From the NCBI GenBank assembly GCA_036502025.1, contig DASXZJ010000077.1:32876-96875 (forward strand): a stretch of 64,000 nucleotides of DNA, written 5' to 3'. The position numbers were made by a program, and so were the translations under genes. The stretch is from Bog-473 sp036502025 (GTDB lineage Bacteria; Actinomycetota; Acidimicrobiia; Acidimicrobiales; RAAP-2). This document shows positions 61,832 to 64,000 of the stretch, one piece after another. The notes below the pieces were generated by a model that had not been told where the DNA came from, made no database searches, and saw nothing but the letters and a program-made list of their open reading frames with translations. The number at the start of each line of letters is the position of its first letter. Positions within the stretch are counted from its first letter, which is position 1.

Positions 61832-63168
61832 CCTTTCGCACCCGCCTGGTGATGGCCTCGACGGTCGCCGTGGTGCTGGCGGTGCTGGCGGCCTCGACCG
61901 CGTCCTACCTCGCGGCGCGCAACACGTTGCTCAACGCGGCCGACAGCTCGCTCACCGCGGCGGCGGCCAAGATCACGCAGGGGCAGAACATCAGCACCAC
62001 CAACGCCACGCTCGGCCAGGTCATCGACTCGACCGGCGCGGTGGTGACCGGGGGCGAGCTCCCGGTCACGCCCCAGGTGCGGCTGGTGGCGGCCGGTTTG
62101 GCCCCTTCGTTCTTCACCACGGTCGACGTCAACGGGAACGAGATGCGCGAGCTGGTCGAGCCACTCCCCGCCGGGACCCTGGTCGAGGAGCAACCGCTGG
62201 CCGAGACCGGGGCGCTGCAGATCGCCACCCTGCTCAACGTCGGCCCGGAGTTGCGCAAGCTCGGCCTGGTGCTGGGTGCCGTGGCCCTGGCCGGTGTGAT
62301 CCTGGCCCTCGTGCTCGGGTGGCTGGTGGCCCGCACGGCCCTGGTGCCGCTCAACGAGCTCACCGCCACCGTGGAGGATCTGGCCGAGACGACCGATGTG
62401 TCCCGCCGCCTCACGCCGGGCGGTCCCGACGAGCTCGGCCGGCTACGCCGCACCTTCAACCGGTTGCTCGAAGCCCTCGAATCCTCCCGTCGCTCCCAGA
62501 GCCAGCTGGTGCTCGATGCCTCCCACGAGCTGCGCACACCACTCACCAGCTTGCGCACCAACCTCGAGGTCATCCGCCGCATCGATGAGTTGGCCGAGGC
62601 CGACCGCTCCGTCCTGGTCGATGATGTCCTGGTGCAGTTGCAGGAGCTCACCGATCTGGTGGGCGACCTGGCCGAGTTGGCCCGCGGCGACCAGCTCCCG
62701 GCGGCGCGGGAACCGCTGCGGTTGGATCTCCTGGTGGCCGATGCCGTCTCGGTGGCGATCACCCACGGCCGCAGCAAGGACGTGGTCTTCGAGCTGACCG
62801 CCGAGGAGTGCTGGGTCGAGGGCCACGCCGACCGCTTGTCCCGGGCGGTGGGCAACCTGCTCGACAACGCCCGCAAATGGAGCCCGCCCGGAGGGTCGGT
62901 CTCGGTGCGGTGCCAAGAGGGAGAGGTCGAGGTGCGCGACCACGGCCCGGGCATCTCGAGCGAGGACCTGCCCCACGTCTTCGACCGCTTCTACCGGTCG
63001 CCGGCGGCCCGCGGGCTACCCGGCTCTGGCCTGGGTCTGGCCATCGTGGCCCAGGTGGTCAAGGCCGAAGGCGGCACCATCCGGGCCGAGGGCGCCCCGG
63101 GGGGAGGCACCAACATGGTGCTGACGCTCCCCACCATCTCGCCACCGGGCGACGCCGTCGACGACTGA
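61828..63168 (+). CDS. Sensor histidine kinase
   Basis: 446 residues. Two membrane helices (about 12-30 and 149-172) flank a ~115-residue extracytoplasmic sensor. Then come HAMP (ALVPLNELTATVEDLAET), HisKA with phosphoacceptor His near 233 (LDASHELRTPLTSL), and HATPase with N-box NLLDNARKW, G1 DHGPGI and G2 GSGLGLAIV. A complete orthodox kinase paired with the response regulator. Its tail DAVDD and stop lie inside a short tandem duplication. Confidence 0.96.
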   Translation: MTFRTRLVMASTVAVVLAVLAASTASYLAARNTLLNAADSSLTAAAAKITQGQNISTTNATLGQVIDSTGAVVTGGELPVTPQVRLVAAGLAPSFFTTVDVNGNEMRELVEPLPAGTLVEEQPLAETGALQIATLLNVGPELRKLGLVLGAVALAGVILALVLGWLVARTALVPLNELTATVEDLAETTDVSRRLTPGGPDELGRLRRTFNRLLEALESSRRSQSQLVLDASHELRTPLTSLRTNLEVIRRIDELAEADRSVLVDDVLVQLQELTDLVGDLAELARGDQLPAAREPLRLDLLVADAVSVAITHGRSKDVVFELTAEECWVEGHADRLSRAVGNLLDNARKWSPPGGSVSVRCQEGEVEVRDHGPGISSEDLPHVFDRFYRSPAARGLPGSGLGLAIVAQVVKAEGGTIRAEGAPGGGTNMVLTLPTISPPGDAVDD

Positions 63169-63194
63169 ACTCCTCTCGACGACTGAACTTCCTC
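63158..63194 (+). repeat. Tandem 18/19-base duplication over a stop codon
   Basis: TCGACGACTGAACTCCTC (63158-63175) is followed immediately by the same sequence with one extra T (63176-63194). The offset of 18 keeps frame, so a second in-frame TGA follows the kinase stop. Its last base touches the stop of the convergent VOC gene. Confidence 0.85.
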
Positions 63195-63562
63195 TAGTCG
63201 GCGTCGACCAGTTCGATCCGGTTCCCGAAGGGGTCCTCCAGGTAGTACCCCGCCCCGTCGGGCTGGTCGGGGTTCGGTCGGACCTCGACTCCGTGTTCAG
63301 CCAGGTGTTCGGCCAGGGCGGCCAGGTCGCGCACCAGGAGCGCCGGGTGAGCCTTCTTGGCCGGCACGAACGCGTCCTCGATGCCCAGATGGAGTACCGC
63401 CGAGCCCGAGGTAAACCAGCACCCGCCGCGCGCCGCCATGGGCGCGGGCTTGGGGAGCCGGACGAACCCGAGCAGCCCCGAGTAGAACGCCTCGGCCACC
63501 GGCTCCTGCCCGGGGGGCATGGCCAGCTGGACGTGATCGAGGCCGATGACCACAAAGCTCAT
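63194..63562 (-). CDS. VOC/glyoxalase-family protein
   Basis: 122 residues in the two beta-alpha-beta-beta-beta modules of the vicinal oxygen chelate superfamily: VIGLDHVQLAMPPG (metal-ligand His in DHVQL), GGCWFTSGSAVLHLGIEDAF, and ending YYLEDPFGNRIELVD, where E in the last strand is the usual ligand. It could be a dioxygenase-like or glyoxalase-like enzyme, or a binding protein. Substrate unknown. Converges on the histidine kinase. Confidence 0.9.
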   Translation of the reverse strand: MSFVVIGLDHVQLAMPPGQEPVAEAFYSGLLGFVRLPKPAPMAARGGCWFTSGSAVLHLGIEDAFVPAKKAHPALLVRDLAALAEHLAEHGVEVRPNPDQPDGAGYYLEDPFGNRIELVDAD

Positions 63563-63632
63563 GCCGCGTCGCCTCCCTCGTGGGTGGCCGACCTGGCAGT
63601 CGTCCCCCTAGACCGCTAGCCTGCCGCACGAC

Positions 63633-63731
63633 ATGGGATCACTGATCAAGAAGCGCCGCAAGCGCATGCGCAAGAAGAAGCACAAGAAAATGCTGAAGGC
63701 CACCCGCTGGCAACGCCGGGCCGGTAAGTAG
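63633..63731 (+). CDS. 30S ribosomal protein bS22 (AURKAIP1/COX24 domain)
   Basis: 32 residues, extremely basic: begins MGSLIKKRRKRMRKKKHKKM and ends with TRWQRRAGK. It matches the mycobacterial 33-residue bS22 (Rv0500B) nearly residue by residue as I recall it. It binds the small subunit near the decoding centre. ATG 63633 lies 11 bases after a TAGCCT box, so the leader is very short. In mycobacteria it is next to galE2 (Rv0501); here that pair is about 27 kb away. Confidence 0.92.
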   Translation: MGSLIKKRRKRMRKKKHKKMLKATRWQRRAGK

Positions 63732-63747
63732 GCCCTTCCGGAGTTCT

Positions 63748-64000
63748 TCAGTCCCCGCCCCAGCCGGCCGGGACGGTGTGGGCCCGCAGTAATTTGGCCC
63801 GGGCAGAACCCGAGGTCAACCAGGGCAGTGCATCGCCGCCGGCCTCCGGCGGCCCGCCAGCAATGAACCAGGTCGACCCGCTGCCGGCCAGCACCGGTTC
63901 ACCGCCGCCGAATTCGCGCAGGGCATCGCGCCAGAGGGCGAGCCGGGGTTCCACCACCAGGGCGGCTTCGGTCAGTTCATTGCTCCCCGTTTCGCTGACA
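63748..64000 (-). CDS. ispE: 4-diphosphocytidyl-2-C-methylerythritol kinase IspE, C-terminal part
   Basis: Only the last 84 residues lie in the window; the 5' part is beyond its end. The visible sequence starts VSETGSNELTEAALVVEPRL, with the ELTEAA segment equivalent to NDLxxAA of GHMP kinases. GEPVLAGSGSTWFIAG follows, the third conserved GHMP motif of IspE (MSGSGSxxF). Part of the non-mevalonate isoprenoid pathway. In actinobacteria ispE lies near glmU-prs, which agrees. Confidence 0.9.
   Translation of the reverse strand, partial: VSETGSNELTEAALVVEPRLALWRDALREFGGGEPVLAGSGSTWFIAGGPPEAGGDALPWLTSGSARAKLLRAHTVPAGWGGD

Overview
This window is GC-rich, densely coding bacterial DNA with many GTG/TTG starts and ATGA/GTGA gene overlaps. 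Gene content points to Actinomycetota: F420 biosynthesis genes (cofD, cofE), a 32-residue bS22 ribosomal protein, a BTAD/SARP-type regulator, DUF5719, DUF501, and the actinobacterial order ispE / glmU-prs-rplY-pth-mfd-mazG-eno-ftsB-DUF501-ppx. A deep lineage such as Acidimicrobiia is my best guess, by inference only. No mobile element, CRISPR array, phage region or integrase was seen, and no stretch over 300 bases lacks a gene.

Left part (1-27.5 kb). This half is mainly about nucleotide sugars and cell-surface glycans. It holds manB (phosphomannomutase), a large PTPS-related membrane protein and a CPBP protease on the minus strand. ftsH and an ECF sigma / DUF4349 membrane protein pair follow on the plus strand. 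Next come a GT2-membrane fusion coupled to a DUF5719 protein, a small helical protein behind a structured leader, three coupled GT4 glycosyltransferases with an Rmd-like reductase, an acyl-CoA ligase with an SDR, cofD-cofE, a GalE-like epimerase, a ManC-like nucleotidyltransferase, a Thr-rich anchored protein, a BTAD regulator and an EamA transporter. manB, manC, fbiA and fbiB also lie together in mycobacteria, so this looks like a conserved mannose/F420 neighbourhood, here enlarged with glycosyltransferases.

Middle (27.7-46.4 kb). This part is more accessory. It contains a UAA-anticodon tRNA with an unexpectedly short variable loop, two small membrane proteins, a cytochrome P450, a type-B carboxylesterase, an NlpC/P60 hydrolase, a DPM-like GT2, a PlsC acyltransferase with a degenerate SDR partner (compare Rv0502/Rv0501), and an aminotransferase with a GNAT. 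It ends in a second glycan cluster: a tandem-GT2 protein with a degenerate first domain, a coiled-coil protein, a GT-B-like protein, a 956-residue protein fusing a sulfotransferase-like domain to two GT2 domains, and a YfhO-like membrane protein.

Right part (46.4-64 kb). This is a conserved housekeeping block: ppx, DUF501, ftsB-like, eno, mazG, a SurA-like foldase, mfd, pth, rplY, prs and a C-terminally truncated glmU on the minus strand. An alpha/beta hydrolase, tRNA-Gln, a two-component system, a VOC protein, bS22 and the 3' end of ispE follow. The order matches the Mycobacterium tuberculosis Rv1009-Rv1026 region as I remember it.

Regulation. Several genes have a -10-like box ending about 5-8 bases before a GTG/ATG start, which suggests frequent leaderless mRNAs. 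The strongest contrast is the long, hairpin-rich leader of the small gene at 13765. I found no clear novel defence or mobile system. The best leads are the class-I-shaped UAA tRNA, the DUF4349 candidate anti-sigma, the degenerate or fused glycosyltransferases, the short GlmU and the structured leader.
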